NCBI GenBank assembly: GCA_020746995.1
Contig: JAGPXD010000006.1
Span: 372,001-436,000, forward strand
DNA length: 64,000 nucleotides
Reading direction: 5' to 3'
Origin: Plectosphaerella cucumerina
Taxonomy: Eukaryota; Ascomycota; Sordariomycetes; Glomerellales; Plectosphaerellaceae
The translations under genes and the position numbers were made by a program. This document shows positions 1 to 10,785 of the stretch, one piece after another; within the stretch, counting starts at the first letter, position 1, and every line of letters starts with the position of its first letter. The notes under the pieces were generated by a model. The model searched no databases. It saw nothing but the letters and a program-made list of their open reading frames with translations, and was not told the origin of the DNA.

Positions 1-574
1 ACAAGTTTGAACTCAAGAGATCTTGAAAGTCCGTGTCGCCCAGTGTTCCCTCCAGCTCCTCGGGAGGTTCATTGACGGAAGTCATTCGACGAATGGTGCC
101 TGGCACTCTTGGAAGAACGGAAGACACTGTTGTCCAACTCTGATGACTGAGAGGGGGTCAAACCTCTTCACAGGTGAAATTGCAAGGCTGGCATGCTGTT
201 CTTATCATGTTTGAGTGAGAGCCTTGTGGTTCGCCCACCGCACAAGATCTGCCACGTCAGGACTCAGCTCATGCAGCTGCCTTAGTAATGCTGCAGGCTG
301 GGAGGGCTGCCACCACTGATGTGCAGCAGCAATGCATCTCATCCCGGGTGGCTGAGTCTCGAGTTGTAGACCCAGCCACTGCCAAAATGCAGAGGCGGAG
401 GCTCGGAATCACATCATGGGTTCCGAACTCGGCGGATCGTTCAGATATGCACGTCGTCAACGTCGTCAAAAGCAACCACTCCAACGCGGGGAAAAGGGGG
501 GGCGTCTTGGCGTCTAACGCTTAACCGACGCCCTTCGACACGCTGACCTATCACGTCGTCTCCCTCTCTACATC
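1..574. other. Intergenic leader region, no gene seen
   Basis: Only short overlapping reading frames without family resemblance are present. The stretch from about 525 onward becomes pyrimidine-rich and is probably the promoter and transcript leader of the decarboxylase gene that follows. I see no tRNA, repeat or transposon signature here. Confidence 0.5.
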
Positions 575-694
575 ATGAACCTCACCCCAGTTGACGACCG
601 ACTTGAAATAGGAGGCATCCCTCGCTCGCCGAAGACACCACCAAACTTCTCAGACACCGCATCACAACTACGTCTCCCAAACCACCCATCATGA
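575..694 (+). promoter_or_regulatory. Upstream ORF overlapping the decarboxylase start
   Basis: An ATG at 575 opens a 39-codon reading frame whose TGA (692-694) overlaps the main ATG (691-693) as ATGA. If the transcript starts upstream of 575, scanning ribosomes would translate this short ORF and could only reach the enzyme by leaky scanning or by termination-reinitiation. This is seen in the sequence. A regulatory role is inference, and chance is a live alternative. Confidence 0.35.
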
Positions 695-2270
695 ACTCCA
701 GCCAATTCAAAGAGGCCGCCAAGGCCTCCATCGACGACAGCAAGTCCCTCCCCTCCCCCCTCAAGCCATACCGACCCTAACATCCCCAGTCGCCGCTTAC
801 TACGACACAATCGAAGACCTCAAGGTCCTCCCAGACGTCAAACCAGGCTACCTCCGCGCCCTCCTCCCCCCCTCCGCCCCGGAGGACCCAGAACCATGGA
901 CCGCCATCCACTCCGATATCACCTCGAAGATCCTCCCGGGAATCACCCACTGGCAATCCCCCAACTTCATGGCCTTCTTCCCCTGCTCGGGAAGCTACCC
1001 CGCCATGATCGCCGAGCTCTACAGCAACGCCTTCAACGGCGCCCACTTCAACTGGATCTGCTCCCCCGCCGTCACGGAGCTCGAGACAATCGTCCTCGAC
1101 TGGCTCGCCCGCCTCCTCGCCTTACCCGAGAGCTTCCTCTCCTCCACCCGCGGCGGCGGCGTCATCCACGGCTCAGCCAGCGAGGCCATACTGACTGTCA
1201 TGGTCGCCGCGCGCGATCGCTACATCCAAGACGTCATGGCCTCCCTCTTTCCCGAGGAAAGCACCGCGACCGAAGAAGAAAAGGACGACGAACTCTGGCG
1301 TCTGCGTTCCCGCCTCGTCGCCCTCGGCAGCGCCGCAAGCCACTCCTCCACAAAGAAGGCAGCCCAGATCCTCGGCGTCCGCTTCCTCTCCGTCCCCGTC
1401 TCCCGCTCAGACGGCTACTCCATGACCGGCGCCTCCCTCGCCACAACTCTTGCAGAATGCCGCGCAAAGGGCCTCCACCCCTTCTACCTCACCGCCACCC
1501 TCGGCACGACCGACACCTGCGCCGTCGACGACTTCCCCGGCATCGTCTCCGCCCTCGATCAACACCCTTCTCCCTCAGTCTGGGTCCACGTCGACGCCGC
1601 CTACGCCGGTTCCGCCCTCCTCCTCCCCCGCCACCAGCACCTTACCTCCTCCTTCAACCGCTTCGACAGCTTCAACCTCAACCCCCACAAGTGGCTCCTC
1701 ACCACCTTTGACTGTTCCGCTCTCTGGGTCCGCGATCGTGCCTGGCTTGTCGAGTCGTCTCTCTCCGTCAAGCCCCCTTACCTCCGTAACCAGCACAGCG
1801 ACGCCGGTCTAGTCACAGACTACCGCGACTGGCAGATCCCCCTCGGCCGGCGCTTCCGCAGCCTCAAGCTCTGGTTCGTACTGCGCAGCTATGGCGCCAA
1901 GGGCCTGCGGGAACATATCGAAAAGGGTGTCCGTCTATGCGAGCGTCTCGGCGAGCTGCTGGCGACAAGGAGTGATCTTTTTGAGATCATCACCGGTCCG
2001 CGATTTGCTCTCGTGGTCTTCAGGGTCATTGCTACTAGAAGCAAGGACGCCCCTGAGGCAGAGGCAGAGAAGGAGAGGAACGAGCTGACAGATGCGTTGT
2101 GTGACAAGGTCAACGACGAAGGCCAGGTCTACATCACGCCCACGGTCCTCAACGGCCTACATGCCATCCGCGTCTGTACCGGTGTCAGCGCCAGGATGGA
2201 AGAGAAGCATGTCCAGAGAGCCTTTGACATCCTCGTCAAGGGGGCAGAAGAACTCCTTGCTCAGAAATAG
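691..2270 (+). CDS. Group II PLP-dependent decarboxylase (aromatic-L-amino-acid decarboxylase family)
   Basis: Predicted cytosolic enzyme that removes the carboxyl group of an aromatic amino acid (tyrosine, DOPA or tryptophan type) with pyridoxal phosphate. Exons are 691-739 and 790-2270, giving 509 aa, the usual length for this family. The intron 740-789 is GC-AG: donor GCAAGT, branch CTAAC, acceptor CAG. No GT donor nearby keeps the frame, and the GC donor joins the start to the conserved N-terminal stretch ending in PGYLRALLP. The PLP-binding lysine lies in NPHKW (Lys317), and the SPAVTELE and HVDAAYAG motifs are also present. The 3' end is convergent with valyl-tRNA synthetase, about 100 bp away. 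Substrate specificity cannot be read from the sequence. In fungi such enzymes are often linked to amine metabolism or secondary metabolism, but no biosynthetic cluster is visible here. Confidence 0.9.
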
Positions 2271-2371
2271 ACGCATGCAGTATCACAGCATAGAGCATCT
2301 TACAAACAGCCGCATCCACGGCGCAAACACATTTTCATTCCACAATAGATCCATCGCCCCCCCATTCCCAT

Positions 2372-5300
2372 CTATGCGCTGACCTTCATCTTCTGGAACT
2401 CCTCAATCGTCTTCTCGTAGTTGCCCAGCGCCGCCTGCGCGTCCGCCAGCTTCTTCTTCTCCGCCAGGAGAACAACCTCACTGACCTTCTCCTCAAAGCC
2501 CTCCTTGGCCATGAGAGCCTCCTGCTTCTTGAGTGCCACCTGGCTCTTCTGCAGCTTGCCCTGGATCTTCTTGATCTCCGCGTCCACGTCCGTCAGGCGC
2601 GAGCCCAGCTCCAGCAGGATCGACACATCCGACGTCAGAACGTACACGGCGCAGCCGACGGGGATGGCGCCCTCGGCAGCGTCGGGGCCCACGATCTGGA
2701 GCTCCGAGAGGCCCTTGCCCGAAAGAATCTTGATGGCTTGGACCTGCTGCTTGATGTTGGCCGCGCTCTCGGGCGTCGTGGCCTTGATGAAGCCGCGGCC
2801 GTCGGCGCGCACGTTATACTCGGTCAGAAGCGAACGCAGGCCCTGCGCGCACTGCGTCGCGAGCTCGTAGTCCTTGGCCTCTGCCTCGAACTCGAGCGCC
2901 GGGTTGAACTCAGGGTAGGGCGCCAGCATAATCGTCTCGACCTTGTTGTCCTCGCTCTTGGCCAGGCGCTGCCACAGCTCCTCCGTGATGAAGGGCATGA
3001 TGGGGTGCATCAGCCGCAGCGACACATCCAGAGCGTGGTTCAGCGTCTGGTGCGCGCTGGCCTTGGCCTCGGGCGTGCCGTCCGACAGAATGCCCTTGCT
3101 GTTCTCAATGAAAACGTCGCAGAGCTCATCGTAGAAGAACCTGCACCAGAGTTAGCCATCGTCATCCACGAAAATGTATAGGCTCAACATACTGGTAAGC
3201 GTATTGGCTGGCCCGCGAGAACTCCCTCGCGGCCAGGGCCTCGTTCATGCCCTTGACGGCCACGTTCATCCGGTGCAAGATCCACTTCTCAGGAATCGAC
3301 AGCTTGGACGTGTCCAGCTTGGCCACGGGCTTGAAGTCCGCGGGCAGGCTGCCCAGGACGTACTTGCTCGCCTGCCAGATCTTGTTGCAGAAACGGCGGT
3401 AGGCGTGCATGACCTTGATGTCGAAGCTGATGTCACCGCCTGAAAAAGTCAGCATGCGGTGTCACGGAGGGGAGAATGATCAAACATACCACCAGTGGTG
3501 TACGACAGAAGGGTAAAGCGGAGGGCGTCGGCACCGCACTCGGGGATGCCGGCGGGGAAGGCCGTCTTCTGGTACTTGGTCGCCTTGGCGATCTCATCCT
3601 CCTTCAGGTTGCCGACGTAAAGCTTGGCGTGCAGGGCCTCAAGGTCGATGCCGTTGATGATGTCCAGGGGGTCGATGACGTTGCCGAGAGACTTGCTCAT
3701 CTTGCGGCCCTCAGAGTCACGGATCAGACTGTGGCAGTACACCTCGGAGAAGGGCACCTTGCCAGTCAGCTTCAGGGACAGCATGATCATGCGGGCGACC
3801 CAGAAGAAGAGAATATCCCAGCCCGTCTCGAGCACGCTCGTGGGGAAGAAGTTCTTAAAGTCGGGGTTCTCCGTGTTGGGCCATCCCAGGGTGGACATGG
3901 GCCACAGGCCAGAGCTGAACCACGTGTCGAGACAGTCGGGGTCACGCTCGAGCTTGAACGTCTTGCCGGGGAACTTGGCGGCGGCCTTCTTCTGGGCCTC
4001 CTCCTCGGTCTTGCCGACAACCCAGGTGGCGTCGTCGGGCTCGGGGCCTTCCTCGCCCTCGAGGATGACGCGGTAGGCGGGGATCTGGTGTCCCCACCAC
4101 AGCTGGCGAGAGATACACCAGTCGTTGATGGAGGACATCCAGCGGCGGTACGACTTGTTGGCGCTCTCGGGCGCGATCTTGACCTCGCCAGTCTCGACAA
4201 CCTTGAGGGCAGCATCGGCCATGTCCTTCATCTGCACCCACCACTGGGGCTTGATGATGGGCTCGATGACATCCTTGGACTTCTCGCACAGAGGAATCTT
4301 CATGGGGTTAGGCTCCTTCTTGACGAAGAGGCCAAGCTTGGTGAGCTCCTCGACAACGGTGTACCTCGCGTCGAACCTCTTCTGGCCCTTGAACTGGCCC
4401 GAGTTGTCGTTCAGGGTGCCGTCGTCGTTGAGAATGTTGATGAACTCGAGACCGTGGTTCTTGCCCATCTGGTAATCGTTAGGGTCGTGAGCCGGAGTGA
4501 GCTTGACGGCACCGGTACCGAACTCGGGGTCGACAAACTTGGCGTCGGCAACGATCTTGAGGCGGCGGTCGACGAAGGGGTGCTTGGCGTACTTGCCAAT
4601 GAGGTGCTTGTAACGCTCGTCGTCGGGGTGGACGGCGATGCCCGAGTCGCCCAGCATGGTCTCGGGACGGGTGGTGGCGACCTCGATGGTCTCTTCGGAG
4701 CCCTCGAGCTGGTACTTGAAGTGAGTGAGGACGCCGAACTCGACCTTCCTCTCGTAGCCGGGGACGGAAAGCATGGTGCGGCCGGTAATCTCCTTGTTCT
4801 CGACCTCGAGGGTGCTGAGGGCGGTGTTGAGGGCGGTGCACCAGTTGACGAGGCGGCTGGAACGGTAGATCAGGCCCTCATCGTGAAGGCGGCAGAAGGT
4901 CTCGGCAGTGGCGGCGCTCAGGTTCTTGTCCATGGTAAAGGCCTCACGGGACCAGTCCATGCTGCCGCCCATGAGCTTCTGAGCGTTGTTGATGCGCTGG
5001 TGGTACTCGTTCTTCCAGTCCCAGACAACCTTGACGAAGTCCTCGCGGCCGAGATCGATGCGAGTCTTCTTCTCCTTCTTCCACAGCATCTTCTCGACGA
5101 CGGACTGGGTGGAGATACCGGCGTGGTCGCATCCGGGGACCCAGAGGGTGGTGTAGCCCTTCATGCGGTGCCACCGGATGAGGGTGTCCTGGAGAGAGTT
5201 GGCCAGGGCATGGCCGCAGTGCAGGGCGCCGGTGACGTTGGGGGGCGGCAGCGGGATGGTGAAGGTGCCGACGGCATCAGGGGCCTGCTTGGAGGCTTCG

Positions 5301-5817
5301 GGCTTGAAGAAACCCTTCTGTTCCCACCACTGGTACCATGCCGCCTCGACAGCGCTGGGGTTGTAGGCGGAGAAGTGAGGGTGGTCGAAGGAGAAGACGG
5401 GCTTCTTCTCGCCGAGAGGAGTCTCGTTGGTGAAGGGAGGGAGGGTAGGTGTCGGCTCAGCCTTGGGCTTGGTCGACTTGGGTTGTTCGGGCTTCTCGGC
5501 CTTTTGCTTGTTCTGCTTGGCGGCGAACTTTGCGGCCTTCTCGGCGGCCCTGGCGGCCTTGATCTTGTCTTTGGCCTCTGAAGGTGGGAATCGAGGTTAG
5601 CGATGGGCGACGAACCATGGAGGGGTAGCGGGGTTGGAAGGGAGAGGGAGGGGAAGTAAAGCTCACCCTTGGAGGCGGCACTCGGATCGGCCGACATGGT
5701 GTATGGTCTGGTGATGTTCACATGCAACGGCGAGGGCCGGAGGGGAGCAATTGAGGGGTATAAGAAGGCACGACCGCGGTGGACGTTGGTGATGCGACGG
5801 AGAGGTGACCACGGCAT
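2372..5817 (-). CDS. VAS1: Valyl-tRNA synthetase, dual cytosolic/mitochondrial
   Basis: Class I synthetase that charges tRNA-Val. Exons on the minus strand: start-5667, 5577-3490, 3439-3193, 3140-2372, with introns 5578-5666, 3440-3489 and 3141-3192. From the ATG at 5697 the protein is 1044 aa. The HIGH motif appears as HCGH (residues 130-133) after PPPNVTGAL, and KMSKS is at 636-640. The C-terminal anticodon-binding domain and final coiled-coil arm are present, and a lysine/alanine-rich N-terminal extension precedes the core. The reading frame stays open upstream of 5697: an ATG at 5817 adds 40 residues rich in Arg, Ser, Thr and Pro with no Asp or Glu, a typical mitochondrial presequence, and another ATG lies at 5901. 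In yeast one VAS1 gene makes both enzymes from two start codons, and the same is inferred here. The span given starts at the 5817 ATG. Confidence 0.95.
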
Positions 5818-5901
5818 GTGGTGACTCGAGGGAAAGGAGCGGCAGCCTCTTTTGGTACAGGGCAAGCGCGGGGTGGGAAAAACTGCAGGAGGATGGGTCA
5901 C

Positions 5902-7130
5902 GCCGGCTTTGTGGAGGGGCAGTCAGGCCGGGACTGCTCAATTGGAGGGCAGGGCAGGGAACACTGGTGAACGAATGGACGGGCAAGCAGAGGTACCTCT
6001 AGCGGGATGGGTTGTGAGTCAACGGGGGGTGATGTGGGCGGTAGGCGTGCGGGCGATCGGTGAGGAGGTACTTTTTCGGGGGTCCAGGACGCGGTTCCGT
6101 CCACCGACGGGCGGCGGGGGGCATGCCCTGCCAGTGAGCAGTGGAGACGAGAAGGGGTGTTGCTTCTACCGGGGTGTGTTCTCGATGGATGCATATCACA
6201 CAATACCCCATATCTTTACATCGGGCATGACACACGACACTGGATGACGGCAGCTTGTCGTGTGCTTGCAGGGGACTCGATCTGTCTTGGCATTCCTCGT
6301 GTTGCCTTTTGCCTTTGTATCCACGGTCGGTGGATGTCGTTGCGTCAGTCTTTGCCTACCATCCTGAACCCTGCAGCACCATCTTATCCTACCTGGAAAT
6401 TCGCCGTGCTGGCCCCGTCTCGTCTCAACTCGTCCTACCCGTCTGTCGCATTGAATCGCATCGCATCCCGTCTGCTCGCTTTCCCGGACTCGTATCCAGA
6501 ATCTCACCGCTTTGCCTCATTTTACCTGGCGCACACCACGACAGGTTCTCCCCCAATCCCCATCAATACCATCTAAACACCTTCGAACCTCGGACACCCG
6601 CCTCAACGCCTCTCACCTGCAGCATTGAGCATCCCGTGCTCCTCATCACACCCACCACCTCCGAAGCGTCTCCAACCTCCCCGGTTCCTAAACAGTAAGC
6701 TCTTCGCCTTCCCCATGCTACAGGCATAACCTTCTTGCTCGTGCCTGTCAAGATACTACCCCGCAACATCACATCCCTCCCCGTCCTGCTGCGCCGCCAA
6801 TGCACGTGTCCGTCACCTGTGCAGACCCCTGAACAGTAAACGCAAAGCCTCCCTTCTGGGCCTCGACTGCACACGCAAAGCCCCAAATTCCCCTCACTCT
6901 GCCCTCCACCTATGCCTCACTTGCCTCGCGGGGACTTTTAGAGCCTTTCTGTGCCGAGGGCCAGACCCGAGCCTCGTGCCAAACCCGAGCCCTGTGCAAC
7001 TTTACCCTTTCTCTCGTCAACTCGACTCACTACCTCGACACGGCCTCGAAAGTGGTGGGCTAATCGGCACTCTAGAGCGTCCCTCCCTGGAGCTTCAAGC
7101 ATCCATCATCCGAAGCCACTCGAGACGGGT
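5902..7130. other. Divergent intergenic region, VAS1 / Sec14-like
   Basis: About 1.2 kb between two divergent genes. From about 6350 the plus strand becomes C/T-rich, as expected of a fungal promoter and leader. Short reading frames here show no family resemblance. No RNA gene or repeat was recognised. Confidence 0.5.
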
Positions 7131-7138
7131 TATATAAA
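7130..7138 (+). promoter_or_regulatory. TATA box of the Sec14-like gene
   Basis: The sequence TTATATAAA sits about 25 nt before the ATG at 7162. Transcription would then begin near or after that ATG, which argues for translation from the later ATG at 7555. Confidence 0.45.
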
Positions 7139-7554
7139 GGCACTGCCACACCTCTCGATCCATGAGACGTGCGCTTTCACGCTCTCTTCTTCACCATCCT
7201 TCGCCACACCGCAGACTGCTTCCGTCGCTTCCGGCCCTACCGATCCGCCAACAGCGCTGTTATAACAGGCCCCACCGCATCGACGCGGCGAAATTCCCTG
7301 CCCCAAGGCCGCCTGCATCCCCACACTTCATCTGCGGGCCTCCGTCGTCTCATCGTAACGCTCTCACACCCGCGCTTAACTCACCAACTGAAGCACGCGA
7401 CCACCCCCTTCACTCAGGCGTAGATCGCATATCGATCTCAGCTGTCCTAGTACTCCTTTGCATTGGTTACGGACTGCAAACTGCCTGGTCACAACCGGAT
7501 TCCCAGGACCCCGCTCGCGACATTTTCACAGACGAGCCTACGCCCGACGACGAC

Positions 7555-9048
7555 ATGGCTCAGCAAGCGCTCCCGGGCCGCCCCGGCAACCTCACAAGAG
7601 AGCAGGAGGACAAGCTCCTGCTGCTCTGGACCAAGGTCCTGAACATCAGCGGAGTGGGCGACCCCAACGACACGGATCCCAAGACCAACGGCATCGAAGG
7701 TGGTGCCGCGCAACCCGAGCCCGAGGCCGAGCAGCCCAAGAAGAAGCTGGGCTTCTGGTCGTCCAAGAAGTCATCATCCAGCCAAACGCCCGCGTCGCCA
7801 AGCGCCAACAGTGCCGCGGCAGCCGCCCTGGACGACAAGTACGGCCAGACCCAGGAGTACTTTGATGCCATTGCCACCCTGACGCCCGAGCAACTCCACA
7901 AGACCATTTGGAACATGATCAAGTTCGACGACCCAGACGCCGTTATGCTGCGATTCCTCAGAGCGCGCAAGTGGGATGTCGACAGAGCCCTGGTCATGCT
8001 GGTTTCCACAATGAAGTGGAGACTCACTGAGATGCACGTCGACGAGGATGTCATGGTCAACGGCGAGGAGCATGCCGCGGCCGAGGCGGAGAAGGATCCC
8101 AAGGGCTTCATGAAGGACTTCATCACGCACTTCCGCATGGGCAAGACCTACCTGCACGGCGTTGACAAGGGCGGCCACCCTCTCTGCATCACGAGGGTGA
8201 GGCTTCACAAGCCCGGCGAGCTTTCCAACGACGCTCTGGAACGGTACACCATCTTCATCCTGGAGCAGGGTCGGATGACCGTCCGGCCGCCTGTGGACAC
8301 TGCTGTAAGTGATGAGCTTGACTATGTCTCTTGTTCCGTTTACTGACCCGGCACAGACCGTCATCTTCGATCTGACAGGGTTCTCCCTGGCCAACATGGA
8401 CTACACACCCGTTAAGTTCGTGATCAAGGCCCTTGAGGCGAATTACCCTGAGTGTCTCGAGTCAATCCTCGTCCACAAGGCCCCGTGGATCTTCCAAGGT
8501 AGGCGCTCATCCAACCTTACACGAAGCATCGCTAACCTTTCGCAGGCATCTGGAAGGTCATCAAGGGCTGGCTGGATCCCGTCGTGGCCAGCAAGGTCCA
8601 CTTCACCAACAACGTCAAGGACCTGGAAGCTTTCATCGAGCTCAACCGCATCCCCAAGGAGCTCGAGGGCCAGGAGGACTGGGAGTACAAGTACATCGAG
8701 CCGGTCCCCGGCGAGAACGACAAGATGAAGGACACCGCCACCCGCGACAAGCTGGTCGAGCAGCACAACAAGAACATTGCCGAGTACGACGCCGCAACGA
8801 GGCGGTGGGTCGCCGCCAAGGGCACCGAGACCGAGGAGGGCAAGGCTGTCAAGGCCGAGCGCGCTCAGGTCATGCAGAAGCTGAAGGAGAGCTACTGGCA
8901 GATGGACCCTTACACGCGCGCCAGATCCATCCTCGACCGCGAGGGCGTCATCCAGGGAGCCGGCAAGGTCGACTTCTACCCCACCAAGGCACCCGCCGCG
9001 GCCGCGCCGGCCCCTGCCGAGGCTGCAGCGCCGAATGGTTCGTCGTGA
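7555..9048 (+). CDS. Sec14-like CRAL-TRIO lipid-transfer protein
   Basis: Exons 7555-8304, 8357-8498 and 8546-9048 give 464 aa. The introns are short GT-AG introns of 52 and 47 nt. An N-terminal helical segment and a low-complexity linker (about residues 40-100) precede a CRAL-TRIO-N segment with the LRFLRARKWD motif and then the CRAL-TRIO lipid-binding fold. The C-terminus ends in an Ala/Pro-rich tail. The protein most resembles fungal phosphatidylinositol transfer proteins of the CSR1 / S. pombe C23B6.04c type, which move phosphatidylinositol between membranes. The frame is open upstream to an ATG at 7162 and would add 131 residues: an Arg-rich start, then a hydrophobic stretch (LVLLCIGYG). 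That could be a targeting extension, but the codon use looks like untranslated leader and a TATA box sits just before 7162, so I prefer 7555. Confidence 0.85.
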
Positions 9049-9215
9049 TCACGTTACATTAGATGGGTAGGACGGGAACGGCATACAAGTACATGAACGG
9101 AGCATTCTTCAATTTCACTCTTCCACCCTGCGCCGTGCAACTCCACCCAATTTTTGTCCTTCTACATTCTTCTACAGGCAGACATCTGCCAGCAGCCGTG
9201 ATGGATGTGGGCTCC

Positions 9216-9933
9216 TTACATCTTGGACTTGATGTCCTCGAACAGAGCCTTGAGCTTGTCCATGTCGGTCTTCTGCTGGGGCCACTTGATGCCGAGACCC
9301 TCGGTCTCGTTGGGCTTAGGGATCTAGGAGATGTCAGTCAGGAGGCCGCGGCTTTAAGGCCTGGGGCCGATGAGAGTGTTTACCATGTGGAAGTGGACCT
9401 GGGCGTGTGTCAGCGGGTGGACGGCGAATAGGTTTCCCCGTGGGGAAGGGGGGGAGGCTTACATGCTGGACGACCTGGTGGGCGGTAGGGCCGTTGTTCT
9501 GGAGGACGTTGTACTCGGTGGCGCCGGTGGCCTTGACGAGCTTCTTGACGACGGGCTACAGAGGGTTAGTTAAGCTGCGGAGTGAGTGGGAGTTTTCATC
9601 GTACCAGAATCTCCTGGAGGTCCTCGTCGGGGATATCGAGGATCTTCTCGCCGTGGTACTTGGGAATGACGAGCTGAAAGGTGGTCAGTAAGGGCATGTG
9701 CGAGTTGACTGGGACTTGGATGAGACGCACGGCGTGTCCACGGCTGAGAGGGTTGATGTCGAGGAAGGCAAAGGTCCTCTCACTCTCGAAGAGCTTGAAA
9801 GACGGGATCTCTCCTGTGCTTGGTGTCAGCGAGTGTGGCTCAATGGGAGCACGAAGCTCTCATGTGATGTAGCTCATTGGGACTTGCCCTTGATGATCTT
9901 GCAGAAGATGCAGGAGGCGAGGCTGTGGGTCAT
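9216..9933 (-). CDS. HNT1: HIT family nucleotide hydrolase (HNT1/HINT type)
   Basis: Small phosphoramidase of the histidine-triad family, acting on AMP-linked amines such as AMP-lysine. Six exons on the minus strand: 9933-9888, 9813-9731, 9673-9605, 9555-9463, 9398-9384 and 9323-9216, encoding 137 aa, the normal family length. The zinc-ribbon-like start CIFCKII and the central DINPLSRGH segment are intact. The catalytic H-x-H-x-H is residues 97, 99 and 101. It is split between exon 4, which ends in the first His codon, and a 15-nt micro-exon that encodes VHFHM. The first intron (9814-9887) is GC-AG with donor GCAAGT. The other introns are GT-AG, 49-64 nt long and phase 0. More than 40% of the gene body is intron. 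The model is supported because every junction restores a family motif. Confidence 0.9.
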
Positions 9934-10372
9934 ATTGGCGGTTTGGGCGGGTCAATGGGAGTCGTGGATTGTTTGATGTGCACGATGTAAGAGTGTCGAG
10001 CTGGTTGATGAAGCTCTCGAGTGTCGTGGTGTCTGGTGCGGGCAGCATTCCGCTGGCGGGGAAAGCTCGGGGTACGTACCTCAGCTCAGCACAGCTTCCC
10101 GACGCTGGCGGATGCCCCGCCGTTGCCTGACGTCAACCCTAGTCACCTGCCGATGGGCGAATGGGCGGCGGCCTCTCGGAGGGTGCTCCAGATTTGGGTC
10201 GAAAGAGCGGCCGCTTTAAGATGAGACTCAGATGCGACAAGGGAAATAGTAAGAATGTCACGGTATAAGGCGTGGGTATAAGCAAGGGCATATCTCTGAT
10301 TCGAAAATTGATTGAATGCATATAATTCCGGCAATTCTCACAATCTAGAGGCCAAAGGATCAGAATCCTACA
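9934..10372. other. Intergenic, no gene recognised
   Basis: Upstream region of the HIT gene. It contains only short frames without resemblance. The far end runs into fragments of PMP3-like genes. Confidence 0.5.
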
Positions 10373-10373
10373 T

Positions 10374-10467
10374 CTACAAGATCCTCCTTACCACCATCCT
10401 CCTGTCGGAGTCTTCCTCGAGCGCGGATGCCCCACCATGCCTTTCACCGCCAGCGACCGCTTCAAGA
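10374..10467 (+). pseudogene. PMP3-family relic C (plus strand, scrambled)
   Basis: From 10376 the plus strand reads YKILLTTIL, then with a small deletion VGVFLERGC, the core of PMP3/UPF0057 plasma-membrane proteolipids. An ATG at 10437 then opens MPFTASDRFK, which matches the usual N-terminus of the same family (MPFTASDI). The N-terminus therefore lies downstream of the core, and it runs directly into the antisense C-terminus of relic A. Parts are out of order, so this is a rearranged fragment and not a gene. Confidence 0.6.
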
Positions 10468-10621
10468 AGATGTGCAGGGCGTGGATGATGCCAGAAAGAT
10501 GGCGAGTAGATGTTGGTGAGGAGGTAGGCACCGCATCCGCGCTCCCGTCGAGGAAGACTCCGACGGGAGGGAGGATGATGGTAAGGAGGATCTTGCAGAT
10601 GTCGCTGGAGGTAAAAAGCAT
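10462..10621 (-). pseudogene. PMP3-family relic A (minus strand, frameshifted)
   Basis: The minus strand starts MLFTSSDICKILLTIILPP and continues VGVFLD, an unmistakable first half of a PMP3-type 55-60 aa proteolipid with two membrane segments. A 5-nt insertion near 10542-10548 then breaks the frame. ERGCGAYLLTNIYS is readable in another frame, and GIIHALHIFLK, the family's second membrane segment, returns in the first frame. Intact relatives in yeast modulate membrane potential and salt tolerance. This copy cannot make the full protein unless the break is a sequencing error. Confidence 0.65.
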
Positions 10622-10687
10622 CCCTCGGAAGACAGTTTCGACTGGGTTTTAGCGTCAGCTCTGACTAGCCAGACCCTACTGCCAGAG

Positions 10688-10785
10688 TAAATGTTGATGA
10701 GGAGGTCAGCACCGTATCCGCACTCGAGGAAGATTCCGACGGGAGGGAGGATGATAGCAAAGAGGATCTTGTAGATCCATGGATA
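10688..10785 (-). pseudogene. PMP3-family relic B (minus strand, truncated)
   Basis: The minus strand reads IYKILFAIILPPVGIFLEC and then GYGADLLINIYSG, the first membrane segment and loop of the PMP3 family. The copy has no recognisable start (it lacks the MPFTASD segment) and no second membrane segment. It lies in direct orientation with relic A, about 70 bp away. Its loop is closer to the family consensus than that of relic A, so the copies diverged separately after duplication. Confidence 0.6.

Noticed and set aside
3476..5581. 701-codon plus-strand frame opposite valyl-tRNA synthetase
   Set aside because: It is the exact antisense of a strongly conserved gene, rich in Val, Leu, Gly and Asp as expected of an antisense shadow in GC-rich codons.
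7162..7554. 131-residue N-terminal extension of the Sec14-like protein
   Set aside because: Not accepted as the main start because a TATA box lies just before 7162 and the residues look like untranslated leader. It remains possible as a targeting extension.
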